Shown here piece after piece: positions 11,277 to 19,818 of a DNA stretch of 64,000 bases (within the stretch, counting starts at the first letter, position 1; each line of letters begins with the position of its first letter). The DNA comes from Simplicispira metamorpha. GTDB taxonomy: Bacteria; Pseudomonadota; Gammaproteobacteria; Burkholderiales; Burkholderiaceae_C. The stretch spans positions 186,001 through 250,000 of the forward strand of contig NZ_SLXH01000001.1 of the NCBI RefSeq assembly GCF_004341365.1. Reading direction: 5' to 3'. The notes under the pieces are model-generated. The model did no database searches and was not told the DNA's origin. It worked only from the letters and a program-made list of their open reading frames with translations. The position numbers were made by a program, and so were the translations under genes.

Positions 11277-11969
11277 TCAGGCCAGGCAGTGGTCGAAAAA
11301 AGCCAGCGTGCGGTCGCGTGCGGCCATGGCGCTGGCCTCGTCGTAACTGGCGCGCTGGTCGCAGTTGAAACCGTGGTCGGCCTCATAGACATGTACCGCC
11401 ACGTCGGGGTGGGCGCGGGCAAATGCCTGCACGCTGTCGAGCGCAATCCAGTGGTCGTGCCGGCCAAAATGCGCCAGCACCGGGCAGCGCGGCTGGCGGG
11501 CCATTTCCGGCGCACTGGTCATGCCGCCACCGTAGTAGCAGGCCACGCCCGCCAGGCCCTGCAAGGTGCAGGCTGCGCGCCAGGCCAGCAGGCCGCCCCA
11601 GCAAAAACCCACGGCGACCACCTTGGTGCCGCTGCGCTCCTGGGCGTAGTCGATGGCGGCCTGGATGTCGGGGAGCACACCCGCACCGGGCAATTGCTCC
11701 ACCGCCGCCTTCAGGGCCATGCCCGCCTGCATGTCTTCGGCGCTGTAGCCCAGCTCCACCAGCGGCTGCACCCGCGTGAACAGGGCGGGCGCCACAGCCA
11801 GGTAGCCGCGTGCGGCAAAGCGCTCGGTCACGGCACGGATATGCGGGTTGACGCCAAAAATCTCTTGCAGCACCACGATGGCGCCGCGCGGCGGGCCTTC
11901 GGGCGCGGCCACCCAGGCCGGAAAGTGCTGGCCATCGGCGGCCTGGAGGTCAATGGATTGGCTGTGCAT
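11277..11969 (-). CDS. Dienelactone hydrolase family protein
   Basis: 230 residues from the ATG at 11967-11969. An upstream in-frame extension is rejected because the conserved protein begins near here. The family triad is visible: Cys in VGFCWGG, Asp in FGRHDHWI and His in YEADHGFNCD. The glutamate in VLQEIFGVN that primes the cysteine is also present. Members hydrolyse dienelactones of chlorocatechol breakdown or other esters. No aromatic degradation genes surround it, so the substrate is unknown. Confidence 0.85.
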   Translation of the reverse strand: MHSQSIDLQAADGQHFPAWVAAPEGPPRGAIVVLQEIFGVNPHIRAVTERFAARGYLAVAPALFTRVQPLVELGYSAEDMQAGMALKAAVEQLPGAGVLPDIQAAIDYAQERSGTKVVAVGFCWGGLLAWRAACTLQGLAGVACYYGGGMTSAPEMARQPRCPVLAHFGRHDHWIALDSVQAFARAHPDVAVHVYEADHGFNCDQRASYDEASAMAARDRTLAFFDHCLA

Positions 11970-12036
11970 GCGGGTGTGCTCCTTAAAACCGGCATTTTTG
12001 CAGGTGCGCCAACACGCCTGGTGGCAAGATGGCCGC

Positions 12037-12672
12037 ATGGATCTGAAACCCCTCATCACCTTGCTGGTCATCGTCAACCCGCTGGCCATCGTGCCTTTTT
12101 TCATCCACTACACCCAGGGTTTTTCGTCGCAGCAGCGCCAGCGCACCATCCAGGTGGCGGCCTTCAGCGCGTTTTGCGTGATAGCCACCTGCGCGCTGCT
12201 GGGGCTGCAAATTCTGGAGTTTTTCAACATCTCGCTGCAAAGCTTTCAGGTCGGTGGCGGCCTGCTGCTGTTGATCAGCGCCATGAACATGCTCAACGCC
12301 CAGCCCGCCGAGGCCAAGGCGCACACCAACGAGTTCGAGGAAGGCGCGGAGAAAGCCGCCGCCGGTGCCAGCATTGCCGTGGTGCCGCTGACCATTCCGC
12401 TGCTGACCGGCCCGGCGGCCATGTCCACCGTGGTGATCTACGCCGACCGGGCGCAAACCGTCTGGCAGCACACCGCGCTGGTGGGCTACGGCGTGGTGGT
12501 GGCGGTGGCCACCTACCTGTGCTTTTCGCTGGCCGAACCGATTGCGCGTGTGCTGGGCAAGACCGGCATCAATGTGATGACGCGGATCATGGGGCTGATT
12601 CTGGCGGCGCTGTCGGTGGAGGTGATGGCCGTGGGGCTGGGCAAAATCTTCCCGGTGCTGCTGGGGCGCTGA
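12037..12672 (+). CDS. MarC family integral membrane protein
   Basis: 211 residues, about six transmembrane segments. It begins MDLKPLITLLVIVNPLAIVP, the usual start of MarC/YchE proteins, and contains PLTIPLLTGPAAMSTV and GINVMTRIMGLILAALSVE. The function of the family is not established; the old link to multiple antibiotic resistance has not held up. It is divergent from the dienelactone hydrolase (67 bases between starts) and convergent with rsmA. Confidence 0.88.
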   Translation: MDLKPLITLLVIVNPLAIVPFFIHYTQGFSSQQRQRTIQVAAFSAFCVIATCALLGLQILEFFNISLQSFQVGGGLLLLISAMNMLNAQPAEAKAHTNEFEEGAEKAAAGASIAVVPLTIPLLTGPAAMSTVVIYADRAQTVWQHTALVGYGVVVAVATYLCFSLAEPIARVLGKTGINVMTRIMGLILAALSVEVMAVGLGKIFPVLLGR

Positions 12673-12701
12673 AGGCGGGTGCTGGCACCCTACTTTTCAT
12701 G

Positions 12702-12757
12702 TCAAAACAGCCTGCAACGCCCGCCGATAAAGCGCGAGCAGCTATCAAAAACAAAGC
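12702..12757 (+). repeat. Dispersed palindromic repeat, copy 4
   Basis: CAAAACAGCCTGCAACGC, then AAAGCGCGAGCAGCTATC and an A-run, between the convergent marC-like gene and rsmA. Confidence 0.75.
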
Positions 12758-12813
12758 AAATTACGCGGCACGGGCGGCGCCGTACCACCTGCGCGGGGCG
12801 CCTGCCAACGGGC

Positions 12814-13581
12814 CTACACCGCCTGCAAGCTGGCCGCCAGCGCCAGGTACTCGGCCACGGGCACTTCTTCGGCGCGGCGCTGCACGTTGAATTCGCCCGC
12901 AAAGCCGCGCGCCTCCAGCCAGCGGCCCAGGGTGTGGCGCAAAAGCTTGCGCCGCTGGCTGAAGGCCACCTGTACCAGTTCTTCCAGCAGTTTGGGCGCC
13001 AGCGCCACGGGCTGGTCGCGCGGCACCATGCGCACGATGGCGCTATCGACGCGCGGGGGCGGATCAAAGCTCTCGGGCGGCACAAACAGCACGTTCTCCA
13101 TGGCGTAGCGCCATTGCAGCATCACCGACAGGCGGCCATAGTCGCCCGTGGAGGGCGAGGCCACCATGCGGTCTATCACCTCTTTTTGCAGCATGAAGTG
13201 CTGGTCGGCAATCACGTCCACAAACTTCAGCAAATGGAACAGGATGGGCGTGGAGATGTTGTAGGGCAGGTTACCCACCACTCTGATTTTGGGAGCACCC
13301 AGCGCTTGTGCCACCTGGGCAAAGTCCACTTTGAGCACATCAGATTCGATCACGTCGAGCTGGCCGTGCAGGCGCAGGCGCAGGGCCAGATCACGGTCGA
13401 GTTCGATCACCGTCAGGCGGCCCAGGCGCTCGACCAGCGGCTGGGTGAGCGCGGCCAGGCCGGGGCCGATCTCGACCATGGGCTCGCCCGGCTGGGGCGC
13501 GATGGCGTCCACGATGGCGTCGATGATGCCGTGGTCGGACAGGAAGTGCTGGCCAAAGCGTTTGCGGGGAATGTGTTTCAT
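12814..13581 (-). CDS. rsmA: 16S rRNA (adenine1518/1519-N6)-dimethyltransferase
   Basis: KsgA/RsmA, 255 residues, dimethylates A1518 and A1519 of 16S rRNA late in 30S assembly. [14 protein letters not shown] is at the N-terminus, the SAM loop [12 protein letters not shown] near residue 37, IELDRDLA near residue 59 and the catalytic motif NLPYNIS near residue 113. It is 38 bases after surA on the same strand. In enterobacteria pdxA lies between surA and rsmA; here it is absent. Confidence 0.97.
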   Translation of the reverse strand: MKHIPRKRFGQHFLSDHGIIDAIVDAIAPQPGEPMVEIGPGLAALTQPLVERLGRLTVIELDRDLALRLRLHGQLDVIESDVLKVDFAQVAQALGAPKIRVVGNLPYNISTPILFHLLKFVDVIADQHFMLQKEVIDRMVASPSTGDYGRLSVMLQWRYAMENVLFVPPESFDPPPRVDSAIVRMVPRDQPVALAPKLLEELVQVAFSQRRKLLRHTLGRWLEARGFAGEFNVQRRAEEVPVAEYLALAASLQAV

Positions 13582-13619
13582 GCAGCAGGGGGTGGTGGAG
13601 GGGGTGCCGTGGGGGGCCG

Positions 13620-15053
13620 TTATTGCGGTGGCTCGCGGTATTCAACGTAGGCGCGCGCGCGCAGCTCCTGGCCCCACTGGGTGTAGGCCTCATCGAGCTT
13701 TTTGGCGCGCACGGCGTCGCGCGCCATGTCGCGCTGCTCGCGCGCGGAGGGGCGCACCTGGCGGCGCTCCATCAGCTGGATCAGGTGAACGCCAAAGCGC
13801 GACACCAGCGGCTCGCTGATGTCGCCGGGCTGCAGTGCGTCCATGGCGGCTTCAAACTCGGGCACGTAGCGGCCTGGGGTAGACCAGCCCAGATCGCCGC
13901 CTTGTTTGGCGCTGCCGTCTTTGGAATGCTCACGCGCCAGGGCGGCAAAGTCGGCCTGACCGGCCAGGATGCGGCGGCGGTAGTCGGCCAGGCGGGTGGC
14001 GGCAGCGGCTTCCGTGAGCTGCGCATTGGGCAGCAGCAGGATGTGGCGTGCGTGGCTTTGCGTGACCAGGGCGGCGGTGCTGATGCTGTCTTTTTCCACC
14101 ACCTTCAGCACGTGAAAACCCGCGCCCGAACGCAGTGGCCCGGCCACGGCGCCCACGGGCAGTGCGGCGGTGGCGGCCACAAACAGCTCGGGGTAACGCT
14201 CGGCGGGGCGCATGCCCAGCAGACCGCCGCTGGCGCGCTCGGGCGCGTCAGAAAACTCCCGCGCCAGGGCGGCAAAGTCCTGGCCCGCGCGGGCCTGCTC
14301 GGCCACGGCCTGGGCACGGGCCTGGCGCTCGGCCACGGTGGCGGCATCGGCGTTTTCCGGCACGGCCACCAGCACATGGCCCAGGTTCAGCTCCAGCGCC
14401 GCCACATCGCCCGTGCCAGACTGCGCTTGGCGCAGGTAGATGTCCACGTCTTGCTCACTGACGCGCACGCGCGCTTCGACTTCGCGCTCGCGCAGGCGTT
14501 GCAGCGTCAGTTGGCGACGCAGGTCTTCACGGAGCTGCGCCGGGGTGATGCCGTCGGCGTTCAGACGCTGGTGCATCTCGGCCACGCTGACGCTGTTCTG
14601 GCGCGCCACGGCCAGCTCGGCCTGCGTGATGGCGTAGTCGTCCACGCGGATGCCGCCTTCGGTGGCTTGCTGCAGCTGGATTTTTTCCAGGATCAGGCGC
14701 TCCAGTACCTCGCGCAGCAGCAGCTCGCGCGGCGGCGGGTTGCCTTGGGCGGCCAGTTGCTCGGTGGCGCGGGCCAGGCGGGCCTGCACCTCGTTGTTGG
14801 TGACGGGGTCGGCGTTGACCACGGCGACGATGTAGTCGGCCTGGCGCGTGGCCGGTGCGCTGGCGGCAGTGGCCGCCGCAGCGGTGGCGGCAGCGGCGGT
14901 GGCCGTGCGCGCAGGCGCTTTGGCGCTGGCCGCTGGAGCGCGCGCGACGCCAGGTTTGGCAGCGCCCGGCGCGCGCAACCCCTGCGCGCTGGCGCCCGCA
15001 GAGACGAAGGTGGTCAGGCAGGCAAGGCCCAGGGCAAGGACACGGTGGTTCAT
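13620..15053 (-). CDS. surA: Periplasmic chaperone and peptidyl-prolyl isomerase SurA
   Basis: 477 residues from the ATG at 15051-15053. A signal peptide ends at ASA-QG near residue 24, followed by an Ala/Pro/Thr-rich linker (residues 28-70). The SurA N-domain begins around [17 protein letters not shown]. Two parvulin-type domains follow, the second clearer ([11 protein letters not shown] through [11 protein letters not shown]). It escorts outer-membrane proteins, LptD included, across the periplasm. It is 11 bases downstream of lptD, so translation is likely coupled. The reading frame stays open upstream into lptD, but that part is antisense-frame noise. Confidence 0.95.
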   Translation of the reverse strand: MNHRVLALGLACLTTFVSAGASAQGLRAPGAAKPGVARAPAASAKAPARTATAAAATAAAATAASAPATRQADYIVAVVNADPVTNNEVQARLARATEQLAAQGNPPPRELLLREVLERLILEKIQLQQATEGGIRVDDYAITQAELAVARQNSVSVAEMHQRLNADGITPAQLREDLRRQLTLQRLREREVEARVRVSEQDVDIYLRQAQSGTGDVAALELNLGHVLVAVPENADAATVAERQARAQAVAEQARAGQDFAALAREFSDAPERASGGLLGMRPAERYPELFVAATAALPVGAVAGPLRSGAGFHVLKVVEKDSISTAALVTQSHARHILLLPNAQLTEAAAATRLADYRRRILAGQADFAALAREHSKDGSAKQGGDLGWSTPGRYVPEFEAAMDALQPGDISEPLVSRFGVHLIQLMERRQVRPSAREQRDMARDAVRAKKLDEAYTQWGQELRARAYVEYREPPQ

Positions 15054-15064
15054 AGCGTTCAAAA

Positions 15065-17677
15065 TCAGTCGTAGTTGCTGAAGCGGCTGGGCGTGCTGAC
15101 CTGCTCGCGCAGGTATTGGTAGCGCGGGATATTTTGTTTCAGGCTGGCCAGCGGGCTGGCGCCCAGGCTCAGGCGCGAGAAACCGACAAATTCGAGCTGG
15201 AACAGCAGCCGCGTGTTGGAAGTGGTGACGCTGCTTTGCAGGCGTTCGAGCACCACGCGGCCAATCCAGCAGCAACCGTCGTATTCGAGGCCGACCACGG
15301 TATCGACCAGTTTGCGGTCTTGCAGGCTGTAGTTCAGGCGGCCCACGCTGTACCAGCGGCCACCGCCCTGGCCCCGGCCTGCGCCCAGCTCCTGGCCCTT
15401 GTCGCCCCACAGGTCGTTGAGGGGCCACTGCCAGCCGATGTCGATTTGCTCGCTGGTGCCGCGCTGCAAGCGGTAGGCGGCATTGACGGTGCGGTAGTTG
15501 CCGGGGCTGTAGCGCGCGCCAATGGTGGAGCGGATGGAGCGCCCGGTTTTGGGGTTGTACTGCACCGTCGAGTCCAGCCCCCACTGCGGCGTCCACTGCA
15601 AGCCCGCGCCCAGCAGCAGGTCGGACAGGCGCTCATCCAGCGGCGCGCTGCCGGGCAGGGTCACGTCCTGGTCAGAAAAGCGCAGGCGCTGGGCCACGCC
15701 AAAGCGCGCGGCCTCGGCGCCGGTGGTGGGGTCGAGCAGCCGCGAGGTCACGCCCAGCGTGAGCAGGTTGTTGTCGGCCAGGCGGTCGTGGCCACCAAAG
15801 GCGTTCTCGGTATAGATGGTGGTGAAGTTGAAGTCGTTGGCTGCGGTGTCGTACAGCGGCAGCAGGCGCTGGTCACGGAACGGCGTGTAGGTGTAGAAGG
15901 CGCGCGGCTCCAGCGTTTGCACAAAGCTGCGACCCAGGTAGCTGGCCTCGCGCTCAAAGACCAGGCCGCTGTCGAGGCTGAAGGTGGGCAGCACGCGGCT
16001 GGCCGAGCGCTGGCCATTGGCCAGCGGGCCGTCAAACTGGTATTGCGTGGCGTGCAGTTGCAAGCGCGGCGTGATGAAGCCTGCGGGAGCCAGATAGGGG
16101 CGGCTGATCTGCGCCAGGGCATAGCTGCGCGTGGCGTTGGGCTGGCCCGTCAGGCTGCGCTGGGCGCGAAAGCGCGTGGTGTCGGCCTCCAGGCGCGTCT
16201 CCAGCCCCCCGCCCAGGCTCTGGGTGGGCGTGTAGCGCCAATGCAATTGGGGCAGGCGGTCGTAGGGCGGCACGATGGGCGCGCTGGTGTCTTGCAGGGT
16301 TTGCCACTTCAGCGTGCGCAGTTGCAAGGCCATATCGCCCTGGCCCCACGACAGCGTGGCGTCCCCGGGCAGCAGGCGCTGGGTGAGCTGCTGGCCAGCG
16401 CGGGAAAAGTCGCGCCAGTAGTTGTCGTCGCTCACACGGTTCAGGTTGAGGTTGAGCCCCAGGCCGCCCACGCCGGTCTGCACCGTGGCCTGGTGCTGCA
16501 CCGCGTAGCTCCAGCGGTCATGGCCGCGCAGGCGGTCGGAGGGCATGACATCGGCGCTCAGCTGGCCCCGGTAGGTGGGCTCCAGGTAGCGGAACTCGCC
16601 GCCCGCGCTCACGCCGCGCTTGGCCCGGATGGCAGCGCGCAGCGTGGCATCGCGGTTGGGCGCAATGTTCCAGTAGTACGGCTGGGCGTATTCCAGCCCG
16701 TTGAGGCTGTCCACCCCGATGGTCGGGGGCAGCAGGCCGGACTTGCGTTTTTCCGACAGCGGAAAGCTGATGTACGGAAACGGCAGCAGCGGCACGCCCT
16801 TGAACTCCAGCACCGCGCCCTCGGCGGTGCCCACTTCTTCGGCCATGTCCAGGTGGATGGTCTTGGCGCGCAACACCCAGTCGGGCTGCCAGCTGGCCTC
16901 GTCGGTGCGCTGGCAGGTGGTGTAGGTGGCGTTGTGGACCACGGCACGGTCGCGGTCGATGAAGTCCACGCGTGTGGAATCACCGTGTGCGGCGTTGCGC
17001 AAGAACTGGTACTGGACGTCGGTAAAAAAGCCCTCGAAGGCGTTGACGCGCAGCTCCAGCTCTTTGCCTTCATAGACGTTGCCCGCGCGGTTGATGCGCA
17101 CCTGGCCCTGTGCCTTGGCCAGGTCGCCCTCCACCAGGTATTCCATGCGCTGTGCGCGGATCACGGTGTCGGCGCGGCGCAGCTCGGCGTTGCCCTCGAT
17201 CACGGTGCGCACATCGGCCTGGCCCTCGATGCGGTCGCCAAAAACGAATGTGGGCATTTGCGCACGCTGGGCATCCGGAATGGTTTCTTGCAACAGGCCC
17301 GTGGCACGCAGCGGCGCAAGCGCGGGTGCGGGTGCGGGTGCGGGTGCGGGTGCGGGTGCGGGTGCGGGTGCGGCAGACGGGGCAGACGGGGCAGACGCCG
17401 ACGGTGCCGGTGGCGATGGCGGCGGTGCATCGGTGGTGTTCTGCGCCAGGGCCGCCAGCGGCAGGGCGCACAACGCGCCAGCCACCCAAGGCGCCAGCGC
17501 CGTGCGGGCAGGGGTGCCAGCGCTGCGCGGGCGGGGCCACACGGACGGCGAAAGTGGGCGGGGCAGCAAGTCGTCGGGCAAGGGATTGAGTCCATCAAAT
17601 GGGCGAGCCACCAGCGCCCATGCGCCTGCCCGCCACCCGCGCCAGGCAGGCCGGGTTTGTAAAATCCGATTATCCAT
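15065..17677 (-). CDS. lptD: LPS-assembly protein LptD
   Basis: 870 residues from the ATG complementary to 17675-17677. LptD is the outer-membrane barrel that inserts lipopolysaccharide with LptE. A signal-like hydrophobic stretch (VAGALCALPLAALAQ) sits unusually deep, near residue 75, after a basic leader. A Pro-Ala run follows, then the LptA-like jelly roll (GDRIEGQADVRTVIEG) and the beta barrel from about residue 240, closing with RYQYLREQV. The deep signal peptide suggests the true start could be further in. The first codon overlaps the start of divergent amgK by two bases. Confidence 0.94.
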   Translation of the reverse strand: MDNRILQTRPAWRGWRAGAWALVARPFDGLNPLPDDLLPRPLSPSVWPRPRSAGTPARTALAPWVAGALCALPLAALAQNTTDAPPPSPPAPSASAPSAPSAAPAPAPAPAPAPAPAPALAPLRATGLLQETIPDAQRAQMPTFVFGDRIEGQADVRTVIEGNAELRRADTVIRAQRMEYLVEGDLAKAQGQVRINRAGNVYEGKELELRVNAFEGFFTDVQYQFLRNAAHGDSTRVDFIDRDRAVVHNATYTTCQRTDEASWQPDWVLRAKTIHLDMAEEVGTAEGAVLEFKGVPLLPFPYISFPLSEKRKSGLLPPTIGVDSLNGLEYAQPYYWNIAPNRDATLRAAIRAKRGVSAGGEFRYLEPTYRGQLSADVMPSDRLRGHDRWSYAVQHQATVQTGVGGLGLNLNLNRVSDDNYWRDFSRAGQQLTQRLLPGDATLSWGQGDMALQLRTLKWQTLQDTSAPIVPPYDRLPQLHWRYTPTQSLGGGLETRLEADTTRFRAQRSLTGQPNATRSYALAQISRPYLAPAGFITPRLQLHATQYQFDGPLANGQRSASRVLPTFSLDSGLVFEREASYLGRSFVQTLEPRAFYTYTPFRDQRLLPLYDTAANDFNFTTIYTENAFGGHDRLADNNLLTLGVTSRLLDPTTGAEAARFGVAQRLRFSDQDVTLPGSAPLDERLSDLLLGAGLQWTPQWGLDSTVQYNPKTGRSIRSTIGARYSPGNYRTVNAAYRLQRGTSEQIDIGWQWPLNDLWGDKGQELGAGRGQGGGRWYSVGRLNYSLQDRKLVDTVVGLEYDGCCWIGRVVLERLQSSVTTSNTRLLFQLEFVGFSRLSLGASPLASLKQNIPRYQYLREQVSTPSRFSNYD
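17322..17373. repeat. Hexanucleotide microsatellite inside lptD
   Basis: Eight exact copies of GCGGGT (17322-17369) plus a partial ninth, followed by two and a half copies of a 9-base GCAGACGGG unit. On the minus strand it encodes a Pro-Ala run and then Ala-Pro-Ser repeats in the linker between signal sequence and jelly roll. Gain or loss of a hexamer keeps the frame and adds or removes one Pro-Ala pair. Confidence 0.95.
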
Positions 17678-18821
17678 GAGCCACCCTGCCCCCCTCTCTC
17701 CCAGCGCTGCGCCTGCCACCGCACCCACCGCCCCCACCACCGCTCCCAGCGTGGACTGGCCCAGCCCCCAGCGCCGCGCCGCTTTCGAAGCCTGGCTGGC
17801 GCCGCTGATCGCCCCGCACCAGTTGCAAGCGGCCAGCCTGCGCCCGGCCTCTGCTGACGCGAGTTTTCGGCGCTACCTGCGCCTGGACACCGCCACGCCC
17901 GGCGCCAGCTGCATCGTGATGGACGCGCCGCCCGACAAAGAAAACTGCCGCCCCTTCGTGCAGGTGCAAGCGCTGCTGGCGCAGGCTGGGCTGAGCGTGC
18001 CGCAGATCCTGGCCTGGGACGAGGCCCAAGGCTTCATGCTGCTGTCCGACCTGGGCACGCAGACGGTGATCGAGAAACTCGATCCCGAGCGCCCCCAAGA
18101 CGCGTTTGCCTGGTACCAGCAGGCCACCGATACGCTGCTGCAATGGCAGCTGGCCTCGCGCCCCGGTGTGCTGCCGGTGTACGACGAAGCCCTGCTGCGC
18201 CGCGAGCTGGCACTGTTTCCGGACTGGTACATCGCCCAGCACCGGGGCACGGTGCTGGACGACGCGCAGCAGGCCGTGCTCAGCCACGCCTTCAACCGGA
18301 TCGTGGCGCACAACCTGGCCGCGCCCAGCGTGTTCGTGCACCGCGACTTCATGATGCGCAACCTGATGGTGCCCCAGCAACCCGGCGGCCCGCTGGGCGT
18401 GCTGGACTTCCAGGACGCGGTGTACGGCCCCATCACCTACGACATCGCCAGCCTGCTGCGCGATGCCTTCATCAGCTGGGATGAGAATTTCGTCATCGAC
18501 ATTACCGTGCGTTACTGGGAAAAAGCCCGCAAAGCGGGGCTGGTGGGCGCCAACAGCCACAGCGGCTGGGGCGCCGACTTTGGCGAGTTCTACCGCAGCG
18601 TGGAGTGGATGGGCTTGCAGCGCCACCTGAAAGTGGCTGGCATTTTTGCCCGCCTGACGCTGCGCGACGGCAAGCCCAAATACCTGGCAGATGCGCCGCG
18701 CTTTCTGCACTACATCCGCGCCACCACCGACCGCTACCGCGAGCTGGGCCCGCTGCGCAAGCTCATCGACCAGATCGAGGGCACCGAAGCGGCCATGGGC
18801 TACGCTTTTGGCCGGATGTAG
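17676..18821 (+). CDS. amgK: Anomeric MurNAc/GlcNAc kinase (AmgK-like phosphotransferase)
   Basis: 381 residues, aminoglycoside-phosphotransferase fold. The catalytic loop VFVHRDFMMRNLMV and the metal loop GVLDFQDAVYGP are intact, as is ASFRRYLRLD near residue 68. In Pseudomonas AmgK phosphorylates MurNAc at C1 for cell-wall recycling and is followed by murU next to lptD-surA. The lptD neighbourhood is the same here, but the next gene is rsmE and murU is absent. The first 25 residues are Ala/Pro/Thr-rich, so a later start is possible. Confidence 0.85.
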   Translation: MSHPAPLSPSAAPATAPTAPTTAPSVDWPSPQRRAAFEAWLAPLIAPHQLQAASLRPASADASFRRYLRLDTATPGASCIVMDAPPDKENCRPFVQVQALLAQAGLSVPQILAWDEAQGFMLLSDLGTQTVIEKLDPERPQDAFAWYQQATDTLLQWQLASRPGVLPVYDEALLRRELALFPDWYIAQHRGTVLDDAQQAVLSHAFNRIVAHNLAAPSVFVHRDFMMRNLMVPQQPGGPLGVLDFQDAVYGPITYDIASLLRDAFISWDENFVIDITVRYWEKARKAGLVGANSHSGWGADFGEFYRSVEWMGLQRHLKVAGIFARLTLRDGKPKYLADAPRFLHYIRATTDRYRELGPLRKLIDQIEGTEAAMGYAFGRM

Positions 18822-18840
18822 GCCGCGCACAGAATTTAAG

Positions 18841-18893
18841 CAAAATCAGCCTCCAGCCCTTGCACAGTGGGCGCGAGCAGCTATCAAAAAAGG
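18841..18893 (+). repeat. Dispersed palindromic repeat, copy 5
   Basis: CAAAATCAGCCTCCAGCCCT, then GGGCGCGAGCAGCTATC and an A-run ending AAGGA. The A-rich 3' arm gives rsmE its Shine-Dalgarno sequence, 4 bases ahead of the ATG. Confidence 0.8.
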
Positions 18894-18898
18894 ACTGA

Positions 18899-19645
18899 AT
18901 GCCCCGTTTTCACTGCCCCGTTGACCTGGCCACCGGCGTTGACATCGAACTGCCCGCAGGCGCCGCGCGCCATGTGCAGGTGCTGCGCCTGCAACCGGGT
19001 GACGCCATCACGCTGTTTGGCGACCGCGCCGGTGGCGAGTGGAGCGCCAGCGTCACCCACATGGGCCGCAGCAACGTGCGCGTGCAAATCGGCGTCCACC
19101 ACGCCATCGAGCGCGAGGCGCCGCGCGCCATCCACCTGCTGGCGGGCATCACCGCCAACGAGCGCATGGACTGGCTGGTAGAAAAAGCCACCGAACTGGG
19201 CGTGGCCAGCATCACGCCGCTGCTGGCCGAGCGCAGCGTGCTCAAGTTGAAGGGCGAGCGCGCCGACAAAAAACTCGCCCACTGGCAGGCCGTGGCCGTG
19301 GCCGCCTGCGAGCAGTGCGGACGCAACCGCGTGCCGCCCGTTCACCCGGCGCGCAGCCTGGCCGACTGGCTGGCAGCGCAGTCCACAGGCGCTGCGGAGG
19401 ACGCGGCGACCACGGCCATCGCCACACGCCTGCTGCTGTCGCTGCGCCCGGGCACACAGCCACTGCACGCCGCCGCCCCGGGCAGCGGCCCGGTGCTGTT
19501 CCTCTCCGGCCCGGAAGGCGGCCTCAGCAACGCCGAGGAAGACCTGGCCCTGCAACACGGCTTTGCCCCCGCCACGCTGGGTGCGCGCGTGCTGCGCGCC
19601 GAAACCGCGCCGCTGGCTGCGCTGGCCGCCCTGACGCTGGGTTGA
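18899..19645 (+). CDS. rsmE: 16S rRNA (uracil1498-N3)-methyltransferase
   Basis: 248 residues, SPOUT-class enzyme that methylates U1498 in the 30S decoding region. MPRFHCPVDL opens an OB-like N-domain. GITANERMDWLVEKATELGV, FLSGPEGGLSNAEEDLA and ARVLRAETAPLAALAAL are the knot-forming cofactor motifs. It follows amgK across repeat copy 5. Confidence 0.96.
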   Translation: MPRFHCPVDLATGVDIELPAGAARHVQVLRLQPGDAITLFGDRAGGEWSASVTHMGRSNVRVQIGVHHAIEREAPRAIHLLAGITANERMDWLVEKATELGVASITPLLAERSVLKLKGERADKKLAHWQAVAVAACEQCGRNRVPPVHPARSLADWLAAQSTGAAEDAATTAIATRLLLSLRPGTQPLHAAAPGSGPVLFLSGPEGGLSNAEEDLALQHGFAPATLGARVLRAETAPLAALAALTLG

Positions 19646-19803
19646 TCCGCCTGACGGCGCGCCAGCGTCGCCGCCCACCCGTTTCGGTTGCGCCCGCCTG
19701 CGCGGACACCGTGCCAGCCCCCCTCCACCAGCCCATAAAGAGGTCGGTATTTTCACAACTTGCCTATATCCTTGGCCGTGCAATTTCCCATGCACCAGAA
19801 ACC

Positions 19804-19818
19804 AAGGAGACAGCATTG
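19804..19818 (+). promoter_or_regulatory. Ribosome site and TTG start of the luxE-like gene
   Basis: AAGGAGA (19804-19810) is a near-perfect Shine-Dalgarno, 5 bases before TTG at 19816-19818. The first in-frame ATG is at 19855 with no comparable site, which decides for the TTG start. Confidence 0.7.

Noticed and set aside
15116-17662. 848-codon open frame opposite lptD
   Set aside because: Antisense shadow; composition is Gln/Gly/Ala/His-rich and contains the complement of the GCGGGT repeat.
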